Below are positions 49,050 to 56,112 of a stretch of DNA of 64,000 nt, piece after piece. Source of the stretch: Aureimonas fodinaquatilis (GTDB lineage: Bacteria > Pseudomonadota > Alphaproteobacteria > Rhizobiales > Rhizobiaceae); the NCBI RefSeq assembly GCF_008369445.1, contig NZ_VTWH01000001.1:1054001-1118000 (forward strand). Direction: 5' to 3'. The number at the start of each line of letters is the position of its first letter. Within the stretch, counting starts at the first letter, position 1. The translations under genes were made by a program, and so were the position numbers. The notes under the pieces were generated by a model. The model saw nothing but the letters and a program-made list of their open reading frames with translations, was not told where the DNA came from and did not search any database.

Positions 49050-49442
49050 ATGACCGGTCAGCATGTTGCCACAGATCAGCGCGACGCGCTTAAGCGCGCT
49101 CTGAAGGGGCGGTGTCCATATTGCGGCGAAGGGCGGCTGTATGCGGGTGCGTTGAAGCTTGAAACGCGATGCAACCATTGCCATGCGGATTTGACGCCGC
49201 TGGATCAGGCCGATGGTCCGGCATTTTTCGGTATGATCATCATTGGTATGCTGGTTACCGGTCTGGCGCTGTATGTGGAGGTCGCATATATGCCGCCTTT
49301 CTGGGTGCATTTTCTGCTGTGGATTCCATTTACGGCAATCATCACATTGCCCCTGTTGCGTCTGTTCAAAAGTCTGATGGTTGGCATGCAGTATCGCCAT
49401 AAGGCTGCAGAAGGTGTCTGGACACGTGGTGACCCCAAATAA
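49050..49442 (+). CDS. DUF983 family membrane protein
   Basis: The 130-residue protein has two CxxC pairs (GRCPYCGEGRLY and TRCNHCHADL) and two transmembrane helices (FFGMIIIGMLVTGLALYVEV, VHFLLWIPFTAIITLPLL). DUF983 genes are regular companions of coxC and surf1 in alphaproteobacteria, so a role in cytochrome oxidase assembly is inferred. The start at 49050 lies only 20 bases after the terminator hairpin, leaving little room for a promoter. Confidence 0.88.
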   Translation: MTGQHVATDQRDALKRALKGRCPYCGEGRLYAGALKLETRCNHCHADLTPLDQADGPAFFGMIIIGMLVTGLALYVEVAYMPPFWVHFLLWIPFTAIITLPLLRLFKSLMVGMQYRHKAAEGVWTRGDPK

Positions 49443-49476
49443 AACTGTAGCCGGGCAGGAGAGTGCCAAGCCATTC

Positions 49477-50208
49477 ATGTCGCCTGTCCGTTTCTGGACA
49501 GCGCTGGTGCTGGGGCTGGTCTCTCTGGCTATCCTGATCAGCCTGGGTACATGGCAGGTGGAGCGGCTTGGCTGGAAACAGGATCTGATCGCCAAAATCG
49601 AAGACCGTGCCAACGGGCCGGTTCTTTCTTTCGACGAGGTATCGGCACTCTTTCAAGATACCGGTGATGTTGACTACGTGCCGATCCGGGTCAGGGGCCG
49701 GTTTGACCACACGGCAGAGCGGCATTTTCTCTCAACCTACAAAGGTGAATCCGGTTGGAACATTTTTACACCGCTGATACTGGATGACGGATCAGACGCC
49801 ATTTTCATCAATCGGGGTTTTGTGCCTTATCCTGCCAAGGATCCTGCGAAGCGGGCTGAGGGGCAGATAGCAGGTGAGGTGGAGGTTGACGGGCTTGCCC
49901 GCAACCCCGCGCTTGAGAAGCCGGATCTCGATTTCACCCCGGACAATGATCTGGCTGAGAATACGTTTTTCTGGAAGAACCTGCTGGAAATGGCGCAGGG
50001 TGTGGAGTTGCCGGAAGGTGTGAAATTGGCACCGTTTGTGGTGGATGCCAAGGCATCAGAGGTTCCTGGCGGCTATCCGACGGGCGGCCAGACGATCATC
50101 ACCATTCCCAACAACCATCTGGAATATGCAATCACTTGGTATGGCATCGCCGCCATGCTCGGTGGGCTTCTGGTTTTTCTGGTTGTTCAGCAGCGGCGGG
50201 GAGGTTGA
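49477..50208 (+). CDS. surf1: SURF1 family cytochrome oxidase assembly protein
   Basis: SURF1 helps heme A insertion into CoxA. The 243-residue protein has an N-terminal helix (RFWTALVLGLVSLAILISLGTWQVERL), a periplasmic region with GRFDHTAERHF and WNIFTPLI, and a C-terminal helix after NNHLEYAITWYGIAAM. The start is not certain: ATG at 49477 is chosen, while GTG codons at 49426 and 49429 would extend into the DUF983 end. Confidence 0.93.
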   Translation: MSPVRFWTALVLGLVSLAILISLGTWQVERLGWKQDLIAKIEDRANGPVLSFDEVSALFQDTGDVDYVPIRVRGRFDHTAERHFLSTYKGESGWNIFTPLILDDGSDAIFINRGFVPYPAKDPAKRAEGQIAGEVEVDGLARNPALEKPDLDFTPDNDLAENTFFWKNLLEMAQGVELPEGVKLAPFVVDAKASEVPGGYPTGGQTIITIPNNHLEYAITWYGIAAMLGGLLVFLVVQQRRGG

Positions 50209-50357
50209 AGAGTTTTGGGGCACCGAGCATTTTACGCCTCAACGCGGGACCAGGCGGCAAGGTGAAGGGTGAAGGCGTTTCGAGTGATCGAAAAATCACA
50301 TGACAGGCAATAGAAAAGGCGGGTAGTGCTAGCCAGCATGCTCCGGTTGAGAACAGG

Positions 50358-51386
50358 GTGTCCAATTTGCAGTCCAGACCAAAGCTGACAATCCGCCTGT
50401 GCGAGCCAAGAGGGTTCTGTGCCGGAGTGGACAGGGCAATTCAGATTGTTGTTCTGGCGCTGAAGAAATACGGCACGCCCGTTTATGTGCGGCATGAAAT
50501 TGTCCACAATAAATATGTGGTCGAGGGGCTGCGCGGTATGGGCGCGGTTTTCGTCAAGGAATTGACCGACATTCCCGATGACGGCCAACCGGTTGTATTT
50601 TCGGCGCATGGTGTGCCCAAATCCGTGCCAGCCGAGGCTGAGCGGCGCGAAATGTTGTATCTGGATGCAACTTGCCCGCTTGTGTCCAAGGTTCACAAAC
50701 AGGCAATGCGGCACATGCGTCTGGGGCGACAGGTTCTGTTGATTGGCCACCGCGGCCATCCGGAAGTTGTTGGTACCATGGGGCAACTGCCCGATGGCGC
50801 CGTCATTTTGATTGAGACAGAAGAGGATGTGGCGCAGTTCGAACCCGCTGATCCTGCAATGCTGGGCTTCGTTACACAGACCACGCTGTCAGTGGATGAC
50901 ACTGCGGGCATCATTGTTGCGCTTCAGAAAAAATTTCCGCTGCTCAGTGCTCCCTCTTCAGAATCCATCTGCTATGCCACAACCAACAGGCAGGATGCGG
51001 TGAAAGCGGCTGCACCGGAAACGGATCTGTTTTTTATTGTCGGCGCGCCAAACTCTTCCAATTCACGGCGTCTGGTCGAAGTGGCGGAGCGCGCCGGGTC
51101 CAGGCGCGGCTTGCTGGTGCAGGGCAAGATGGATCTGCCATGGCAGGATATTGGCCCGGATATGGTGATCGGCATGTCGGCTGGCGCATCAGCGCCGGAA
51201 ATCCTCACCGATGATATTCTGGACTCCCTGCGCGAACGGTTTGATGTGACGATTGAACTGCTGCAAACGGCCATTGAAACCGAAAACTTCCCGGTCATGC
51301 GCAGCATTCGGGATGTGCCGCTTGAGACAGAGGATATGGCCTTTGTGAACGGCCATCGGCAGGCCTCTAATGGAAGTGTTGCGTAA
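50358..51386 (+). CDS. ispH: 4-hydroxy-3-methylbut-2-enyl diphosphate reductase
   Basis: IspH ends the MEP pathway, making IPP and DMAPP. The 342-residue protein has the three iron-sulfur cysteines in [23 protein letters not shown] and [10 protein letters not shown], and the substrate motifs [13 protein letters not shown] and NSSNSRRL. The start is GTG. It precedes thrB directly with no gap, so the two genes are in one transcript together with rnhA. Confidence 0.97.
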   Translation: MSNLQSRPKLTIRLCEPRGFCAGVDRAIQIVVLALKKYGTPVYVRHEIVHNKYVVEGLRGMGAVFVKELTDIPDDGQPVVFSAHGVPKSVPAEAERREMLYLDATCPLVSKVHKQAMRHMRLGRQVLLIGHRGHPEVVGTMGQLPDGAVILIETEEDVAQFEPADPAMLGFVTQTTLSVDDTAGIIVALQKKFPLLSAPSSESICYATTNRQDAVKAAAPETDLFFIVGAPNSSNSRRLVEVAERAGSRRGLLVQGKMDLPWQDIGPDMVIGMSAGASAPEILTDDILDSLRERFDVTIELLQTAIETENFPVMRSIRDVPLETEDMAFVNGHRQASNGSVA

Positions 51387-52367
51387 ATGGCTGTCTACAC
51401 AGATGTGTCCGAAAATGAGGTGACGGCATTTCTGGCCGATTACGGTCTGGGTAAGCTGTTATCTTATAAGGGCATCGCAGAGGGCGTGGAAAATTCCAAT
51501 TTTCTGCTTAGGGCAGAGGGTGGAACCTATATTCTGACGCTTTATGAAAAGCGGGTGGACAGGAATGATCTGCCGTTTTTCATCGGGTTGATGGAGCATC
51601 TGGCGGCCGAGGGCCTGTCGTGCCCGTTGCCGGTGAAGAACAGTCATGGACTTGCACTGGGCGAACTGGCGGGCCGGCCTGCTGCCTTGTTCACATTTCT
51701 GGAGGGAATGTGGACACGCCGCCCAACGGCTGGACAGGCATGGCAGGTGGGAGAAGCGCTTGCGGGCATGCATCTGAAGGGGCAGGACTTTGCCCTACAG
51801 CGTCCAAACGCCCTTTCGGTTGCCGCATGGCGTCCACTTTATGAAGGGTGCGGGCCGCGCACAGCCGAGGTTGAAGCAGGCCTTTCGGCGGAAATTGAAT
51901 CGGAACTGGCATTTCTGGAGGCCAACTGGCCCAGCAACCTGCCAACCGGAGTCATCCACGCCGATCTTTTCAACGACAATGTATTTTTTCTACAAGGCGA
52001 ATTGTCCGGGCTGATTGATTTCTATTTCGCCTGCAATGACATTCTGGTCTACGACCTGGCGATCTGCCTCGGGGCCTGGTGCTTCGAACAGGATGGTGCG
52101 TTCAACATCACCAAGGGCCGCGCCATGCTGGAAGGATATAATTCCGTGCGGAGCCTTTCCGTAGAAGAGCTTGAGGCCCTGCCGATCTTGTGCAGGGGCG
52201 CTTCCATGCGGTTTATGCTGACGCGCCTGTATGACTGGATCCACATTCCGGATACTTCGTTCGTGACCAAAAAAGATCCGAAGGAATATTTGCAGAAATC
52301 CCGGTTTCACCGGCAAGTTCGCAGTGTGGCAGATTACGGCTTTACATCGCAATTGCTGAACCAATGA
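51387..52367 (+). CDS. thrB: Homoserine kinase, ThrB type II
   Basis: This 326-residue kinase makes O-phosphohomoserine for threonine synthesis. It has the aminoglycoside phosphotransferase fold rather than the GHMP fold: [13 protein letters not shown] carries the catalytic aspartate and [18 protein letters not shown] the metal-binding aspartate. The partner thrC is encoded 9 kb away. It begins immediately after the ispH stop. Confidence 0.95.
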   Translation: MAVYTDVSENEVTAFLADYGLGKLLSYKGIAEGVENSNFLLRAEGGTYILTLYEKRVDRNDLPFFIGLMEHLAAEGLSCPLPVKNSHGLALGELAGRPAALFTFLEGMWTRRPTAGQAWQVGEALAGMHLKGQDFALQRPNALSVAAWRPLYEGCGPRTAEVEAGLSAEIESELAFLEANWPSNLPTGVIHADLFNDNVFFLQGELSGLIDFYFACNDILVYDLAICLGAWCFEQDGAFNITKGRAMLEGYNSVRSLSVEELEALPILCRGASMRFMLTRLYDWIHIPDTSFVTKKDPKEYLQKSRFHRQVRSVADYGFTSQLLNQ

Positions 52368-52822
52368 CGAAGCGCGTGGAAATTTACACCGACGGGGCGT
52401 GTTCGGGCAATCCTGGCCCCGGCGGTTGGGGAGCCATTTTGATCTACGGCGCATCGCGCAAGGAGTTGAAGGGCGGGGAATCGCCGACCACAAACAACCG
52501 TATGGAGCTGCTTGCTGCCATCCGGGCGCTGGAAGCTTTGAACCGACCATCGGCGGTGGATATTCATTCCGATTCACAATATCTGCGCGATGGCATAACC
52601 AAGTGGATATTCGGCTGGAAACGCAACGGCTGGAAAACAGCGGACAAAAAGCCGGTCAAAAATGCCGAGCTGTGGCAGGAGCTGGACGCGTTGCGGCAGC
52701 AACATGACGTGACGTTCCATTGGATCAAGGGCCATGCTGGCCATGAGTTGAACGAGCGAGCGGATGAGCTGGCGAGGGAGGGCATGGCGCCTTTCAAGGC
52801 GGCGGTGGCAGGCACTGTATAG
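52364..52822 (+). CDS. rnhA: Ribonuclease HI
   Basis: RNase HI removes RNA from RNA-DNA hybrids. The 152-residue protein has the four acidic active-site regions: [49 protein letters not shown] and DELAREG, plus the basic [12 protein letters not shown] handle. It overlaps the thrB stop by 4 bp (ATGA), in the order ispH-thrB-rnhA. Confidence 0.97.
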   Translation: MTKRVEIYTDGACSGNPGPGGWGAILIYGASRKELKGGESPTTNNRMELLAAIRALEALNRPSAVDIHSDSQYLRDGITKWIFGWKRNGWKTADKKPVKNAELWQELDALRQQHDVTFHWIKGHAGHELNERADELAREGMAPFKAAVAGTV

Positions 52823-53017
52823 ACTCGCGGAGTGACGACGGTCTCTGCCGAACTAAACCCTGAGTTGAGTTTTTATATTATATTCTATTCTATTTTTAGC
52901 AAATGATTACTTAGTACATTTAATAATAAGTTGAAGATATGTAGTTTATCATGGTAGTTATATTTCAGGTTGATTTATAATGCAGCCTCCGTAAGGACGA
53001 GCGAGTATCTCATTATT
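52823..53017. promoter_or_regulatory. A/T-rich gap upstream of the GntR regulator gene
   Basis: The interval between rnhA and the regulator is markedly A/T-rich, especially 52867-52985, unlike the GC-rich surroundings. A TATAAT hexamer stands at 52976-52981, 36 bp before the start; the -35 partner is weak. The richness suggests a strong promoter, a nucleoid-protein binding stretch, or a joint with transferred DNA. No gene is visible. Confidence 0.55.
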
Positions 53018-53707
53018 ATGTCTCAGGCTAATTCCACGATCGTGAAACCCGTTGGGAAAACGATAAAGCATCGAACTATTTCCTCCGCTGTAGCAGACCA
53101 GCTTCGCCAGCAAATAGTTGCTGGCGAGTTGAAGGCTGGCATGCAGCTTCGCCAGGACACTTTGGCAGCAACTTACGGGGTTAGCCGCATCCCGGTGCGC
53201 GAAGCTCTCATGCAGCTTGAATCCGAAGGGCTGGTCAAAATCGCGCCGCATCGTGGCGCGGTCGTTTCGGCACTTTCGGTTGATGAGCTGGAAGAGGTGT
53301 TTTCGCTGCGGCTTCTTCTGGAGCCGCGTCTGCTGAAAAGCTCTGCACCCCATCTGACGGTAGATGACTACCGTAATCTCGACCTTCTGCTGGCCGAGTA
53401 TTCACACAATCTGGACGTGAACAATGTTCAGCTCTGGGGTGAACTGAACACCAAGCTGCATATGCTATTGTACAGCCATGCAGCACAACCGCGCTCCTCG
53501 GCCATTATCCTCAACCTCTTGCAGGAGTCCGATCGGCATACGCGTCTGCAATTGATGCTGCCGGGGGCTATCGCCCGTGCGCGTGATGAGCATGGCCAGA
53601 TTGTCGAATTGTGCCGGTCCGGGAAGATCAAGGAAGCGTGCATTCTGCTCAAGGCACATATTGAATATTCGGGCCGGTCATTGGCCGAATATCTTGGGTC
53701 CAGATAG
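53018..53707 (+). CDS. GntR family transcriptional regulator, FadR/FCD subfamily
   Basis: The 229-residue protein has an N-terminal winged helix (ISSAVADQLRQQIVAGELKAG, YGVSRIPVREALMQLESEGLV, HRGAVVSALS) and an all-helical FCD effector domain (LEEVFSLRLLLEPRLLK, RDEHGQIVELCRSGKIKEA). FCD regulators sense small organic acids; the effector cannot be inferred. The start at 53018 (MSQAN) is preferred to the open frame from 52970. No obvious target operon lies next to it. Confidence 0.9.
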   Translation: MSQANSTIVKPVGKTIKHRTISSAVADQLRQQIVAGELKAGMQLRQDTLAATYGVSRIPVREALMQLESEGLVKIAPHRGAVVSALSVDELEEVFSLRLLLEPRLLKSSAPHLTVDDYRNLDLLLAEYSHNLDVNNVQLWGELNTKLHMLLYSHAAQPRSSAIILNLLQESDRHTRLQLMLPGAIARARDEHGQIVELCRSGKIKEACILLKAHIEYSGRSLAEYLGSR

Positions 53708-53720
53708 GCTGGATCTTGCC

Positions 53721-53765
53721 GACAGAGCGCTTGTGCATGCTCAAAGGGCTGCAAATCGCTCTGTC
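53721..53765. terminator. Inverted repeat between the GntR regulator and the peroxiredoxin gene
   Basis: GACAGAGCG (53721-53729) and CGCTCTGTC (53757-53765) form a 9-bp stem with a 27-base loop between two convergent genes. A shared transcription end is likely, but the loop is long and there is no T tract. Confidence 0.5.
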
Positions 53766-53787
53766 GTCAGGGTCTGGTTGTCTGTGC

Positions 53788-54273
53788 TCAGAGCTGAGCC
53801 AGAATAGCCCGTGCAGTAGAAACCTCGGCCTGTCCTGGTGCTTCTTCAATATTGATCGACTTGACGACGCCATTGTCGACAATCATTGAAAAACGACGTG
53901 AGCGAACGCCAAGTCCTGCGCCGGAAAGATCGACATCCAGACCTGCTGCACGGACGAAATCGGCTGAGCCATCTGCGAGGAACAGGATCTTGTCTCCTGC
54001 CTCGGTTGCATTCTGCCAGGCACCCATGACGAATGGATCGTTGACGGCAACGACGGCGATGGTGTCGACGCCTTTGGCGCGAATTTCGTCATTCAACTCC
54101 AGGAAGCCGGGCAGGTGGTTCATGGTGCATGTGGGGGTGAAGGCACCGGGTACGCCGAAGAGGACGACCTTTTTGCCGTCGAACACTTCTGCGGTTGTGA
54201 TTGGCTTTGGTCCGTCCTGTGTTTTAACGCGGAAGGTGGCTTCGGGAATGGTGTCGCCTGGGTTGATTGTCAT
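53788..54273 (-). CDS. Peroxiredoxin, Prx5 type
   Basis: The 161-residue thiol peroxidase has the peroxidatic Cys49 in GVPGAFTPTCTMNHLPGF. It reduces hydrogen peroxide or alkyl hydroperoxides with a thiol donor. There is no second cysteine in the usual resolving place, so it behaves like a 1-Cys or atypical form. The start at 54273 (MTINPGDTIPEATF) has GAGGAAA upstream; the open frame to 54450 runs into the repeat array. The array begins 69 bp upstream. Confidence 0.94.
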   Translation of the reverse strand: MTINPGDTIPEATFRVKTQDGPKPITTAEVFDGKKVVLFGVPGAFTPTCTMNHLPGFLELNDEIRAKGVDTIAVVAVNDPFVMGAWQNATEAGDKILFLADGSADFVRAAGLDVDLSGAGLGVRSRRFSMIVDNGVVKSINIEEAPGQAEVSTARAILAQL

Positions 54274-54669
54274 GTGGTGTTTCCTCTTTCGACTCGAAGG
54301 GTTGGCGGCCTCGCGACTGCAACTGGTCAATGCTTTAAGCAGTTCCAGCAAAAGTGTGAAACGGTTTTGCGTTCGGAACTGCGTCAGGCAGAAAAATTGA
54401 GTTCCAGCAAAGTGTGGAAACGGTTTTGTTTTCGGAACTGCGTCAGGCAAAGAAATTGAGTTCCAGCAAAGTGTGGAAACGGTTTTGCGTTCGGAACTGC
54501 GTCAGGCAGAAAAATTGAGTTCCAGCGAAAGTGTGAAACGGTTTTTCGTTCGGAACTGCGTCAGGCAAAGAAATTGAGTTCCAGCAAAGTGTGGAAACGG
54601 TTTAGCGTTCGGATCTGCGTCAGGCAAAGAAACCGAGCCCGAGCACGAGCGTGGAAACGTTTTGCTGGA
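54274..54669. other. Intergenic region between the peroxiredoxin and DsbD-N-like genes
   Basis: The 396-bp interval between two leftward genes is mostly the 59-bp tandem array described separately. The 68 bp next to the peroxiredoxin gene contain its ribosome-binding site and a TGCTTTAA segment. No gene is visible; the repeated peptides seen in open frames come from the array. Confidence 0.7.
54342..54667. repeat. Tandem array of five to six units with 59-bp period
   Basis: Units begin with GTTCCAGC or a variant at 54342, 54401, 54460, 54519, 54578 and, degenerate, 54637. Each unit has outer arms AGTTCC and GGAACT and inner arms GCAAA and TTTGC, around a GTGTGGAAACGGT loop, so a long hairpin can form. 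The GAAACGGTTTTGCGTTC core resembles the core of the degenerate palindrome at 17.85 kb. Conservation is high in the first five units. Confidence 0.93.
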
Positions 54670-55476
54670 TTATTGGACGGGAATGGTGACGCCACGCCAG
54701 ATGCGGGCAAATTCGCCATCAACGATGAGAATGTCGGCTTCGATTGTTGGCGGATGTGCCTTTGGGCGGGTATCAACCATCAGTTTTAGCTGCTCATGGT
54801 CATCGGATATCCCGGCTGTTTCCAGCGGCGCGAACTGCCAATCGGCGGCAGCGACAAAAATGTCAGCGATTGAGTCTGGCGTGCTGGATAAGGGATTGGC
54901 GACAAACAACGTGTTGCCGTCAATATGAGCGACAAGCGGCTGGGTCGCTTCGTCGGGAAGGGCTGCGAAAGCCGCTTTTACAGCAGCAATATCTCCGGGA
55001 GAAGGATGCTGCGGCACATCCAGTTCCAGCGTGGTGGCGGCTGGAACGCAGACGGTGTCGCAAATCCCGAAAGTTGCAGCCAGCTTCAGGCGGCTTTCAC
55101 CCGTCGCGGCAGGTGCGGCAAACGCAATGGCCATGGGCTGGCTGTAAACGATGGACGATGAGTAAGCGTCTTCATAGCGCTCAGGCACTGGAAACGACAG
55201 TTGCGGCGGACTGGAGAAACTGCTGCCCGAAAAGTCCAGCATTGGTGCCAGGCCCGTTTGACCGGGGTTGAGCCAATAGGTTTTCCAGCCGGGTTCAAGC
55301 TCGAATGACAAAGCCCCTTTGATCATACCATTTGCGTCGGCTGGAAGGGCATGCAGGCGAACGGTGACACCATGGGTGGTGTAGCTGGCTCGCGGGTCGG
55401 CAGCGGCAGCGACAGGATCGGGCGCCAATGCACCTATGATGCTCAACAGAATTGCAGGGAACAGGTGAAATTTCAT
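54670..55476 (-). CDS. DsbD N-terminal domain-like thiol:disulfide protein
   Basis: The 268-residue exported protein has a signal peptide (MKFHLFPAILLSIIGALA) and the DsbD-alpha-like fold: FELEPGWKTYWLNPGQTG and FGICDTVCVPAATTLELDV, with a Cys-x3-Cys pair. DsbD N-domains pass electrons to periplasmic thiol partners; here no transmembrane part follows, so a stand-alone domain is present. The start at 55476 is divergent from yqgE, with only 23 bp between the starts. Confidence 0.88.
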   Translation of the reverse strand: MKFHLFPAILLSIIGALAPDPVAAAADPRASYTTHGVTVRLHALPADANGMIKGALSFELEPGWKTYWLNPGQTGLAPMLDFSGSSFSSPPQLSFPVPERYEDAYSSSIVYSQPMAIAFAAPAATGESRLKLAATFGICDTVCVPAATTLELDVPQHPSPGDIAAVKAAFAALPDEATQPLVAHIDGNTLFVANPLSSTPDSIADIFVAAADWQFAPLETAGISDDHEQLKLMVDTRPKAHPPTIEADILIVDGEFARIWRGVTIPVQ

Positions 55477-55499
55477 CTCGGCTCGATTATTATATATAG

Positions 55500-56108
55500 A
55501 TGACAGAAACTCGGAACACCGCGGCGGCTGGCAATGGCACTTCTCTGGAGGGCTCGTTCCTGATTGCCATGCCCGGAATGAGCGACAAACGCTTTGCAAA
55601 ATCGGTTGTTTACATTTGCGCGCATTCACCCAACGGGGCGATGGGGTTTGTCATTAACAAGCCACAGACCATGAGTTTCCCGACCCTTTTGATGCAGTTG
55701 GAAGTCATTGCGCGGCCCGAGGATATTCTTATGCCGGAACATGGCAAGAATATTGTGGTGACCAATGGCGGCCCGGTGGAAAGCGGGCGCGGCTTTGTGC
55801 TGCATTCAGGCGATTACAAGTCTGTCGGCACCGTGGTTGTGGACAGCAATATTTCGCTGACGCCGACAATGGATATTCTGAAAGCACTTTCCAAAGGCAC
55901 CGGCCCGCATTCGGCGATGATGGTGCTGGGCTATGCCGGCTGGAGCGCCGGACAGTTGGAAAGCGAAATTGCGGCGAATGGCTGGCTGACATGCCCGGGT
56001 GATTTTGACATCGTGTTCTCGACACGGGCTGAGCAGAAATACTCGAGCGCGCTGGCCAAGATGGGCATTGATCCGGCATTTCTGGCTGCGGAAGCGGGGC
56101 ACGCCTGA
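55500..56108 (+). CDS. yqgE: YqgE/AlgH family protein
   Basis: The 202-residue protein has LEGSFLIAMPGMSDKRFAKSVVYICAHSPNGAMGFVINK, the YqgE hallmark, then MVLGYAGWSAGQLESE. The function is unclear; AlgH affects alginate regulation in Pseudomonas. No ribosome-binding site precedes the ATG, and TATTAT (55488-55493) lies where a -10 box would start transcription at the ATG. A leaderless mRNA is possible. Confidence 0.9.
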   Translation: MTETRNTAAAGNGTSLEGSFLIAMPGMSDKRFAKSVVYICAHSPNGAMGFVINKPQTMSFPTLLMQLEVIARPEDILMPEHGKNIVVTNGGPVESGRGFVLHSGDYKSVGTVVVDSNISLTPTMDILKALSKGTGPHSAMMVLGYAGWSAGQLESEIAANGWLTCPGDFDIVFSTRAEQKYSSALAKMGIDPAFLAAEAGHA

Positions 56109-56112
56109 CGGG

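Noticed and set aside
54274-54776. Reading frames with recurring KVWKRF and VRNCVRQ segments near the peroxiredoxin gene, including an N-terminal extension of that gene.
   Set aside because: They are translations of the 59-bp repeat. The peroxiredoxin methionine at 54273 gives the normal length and has a good ribosome-binding site.
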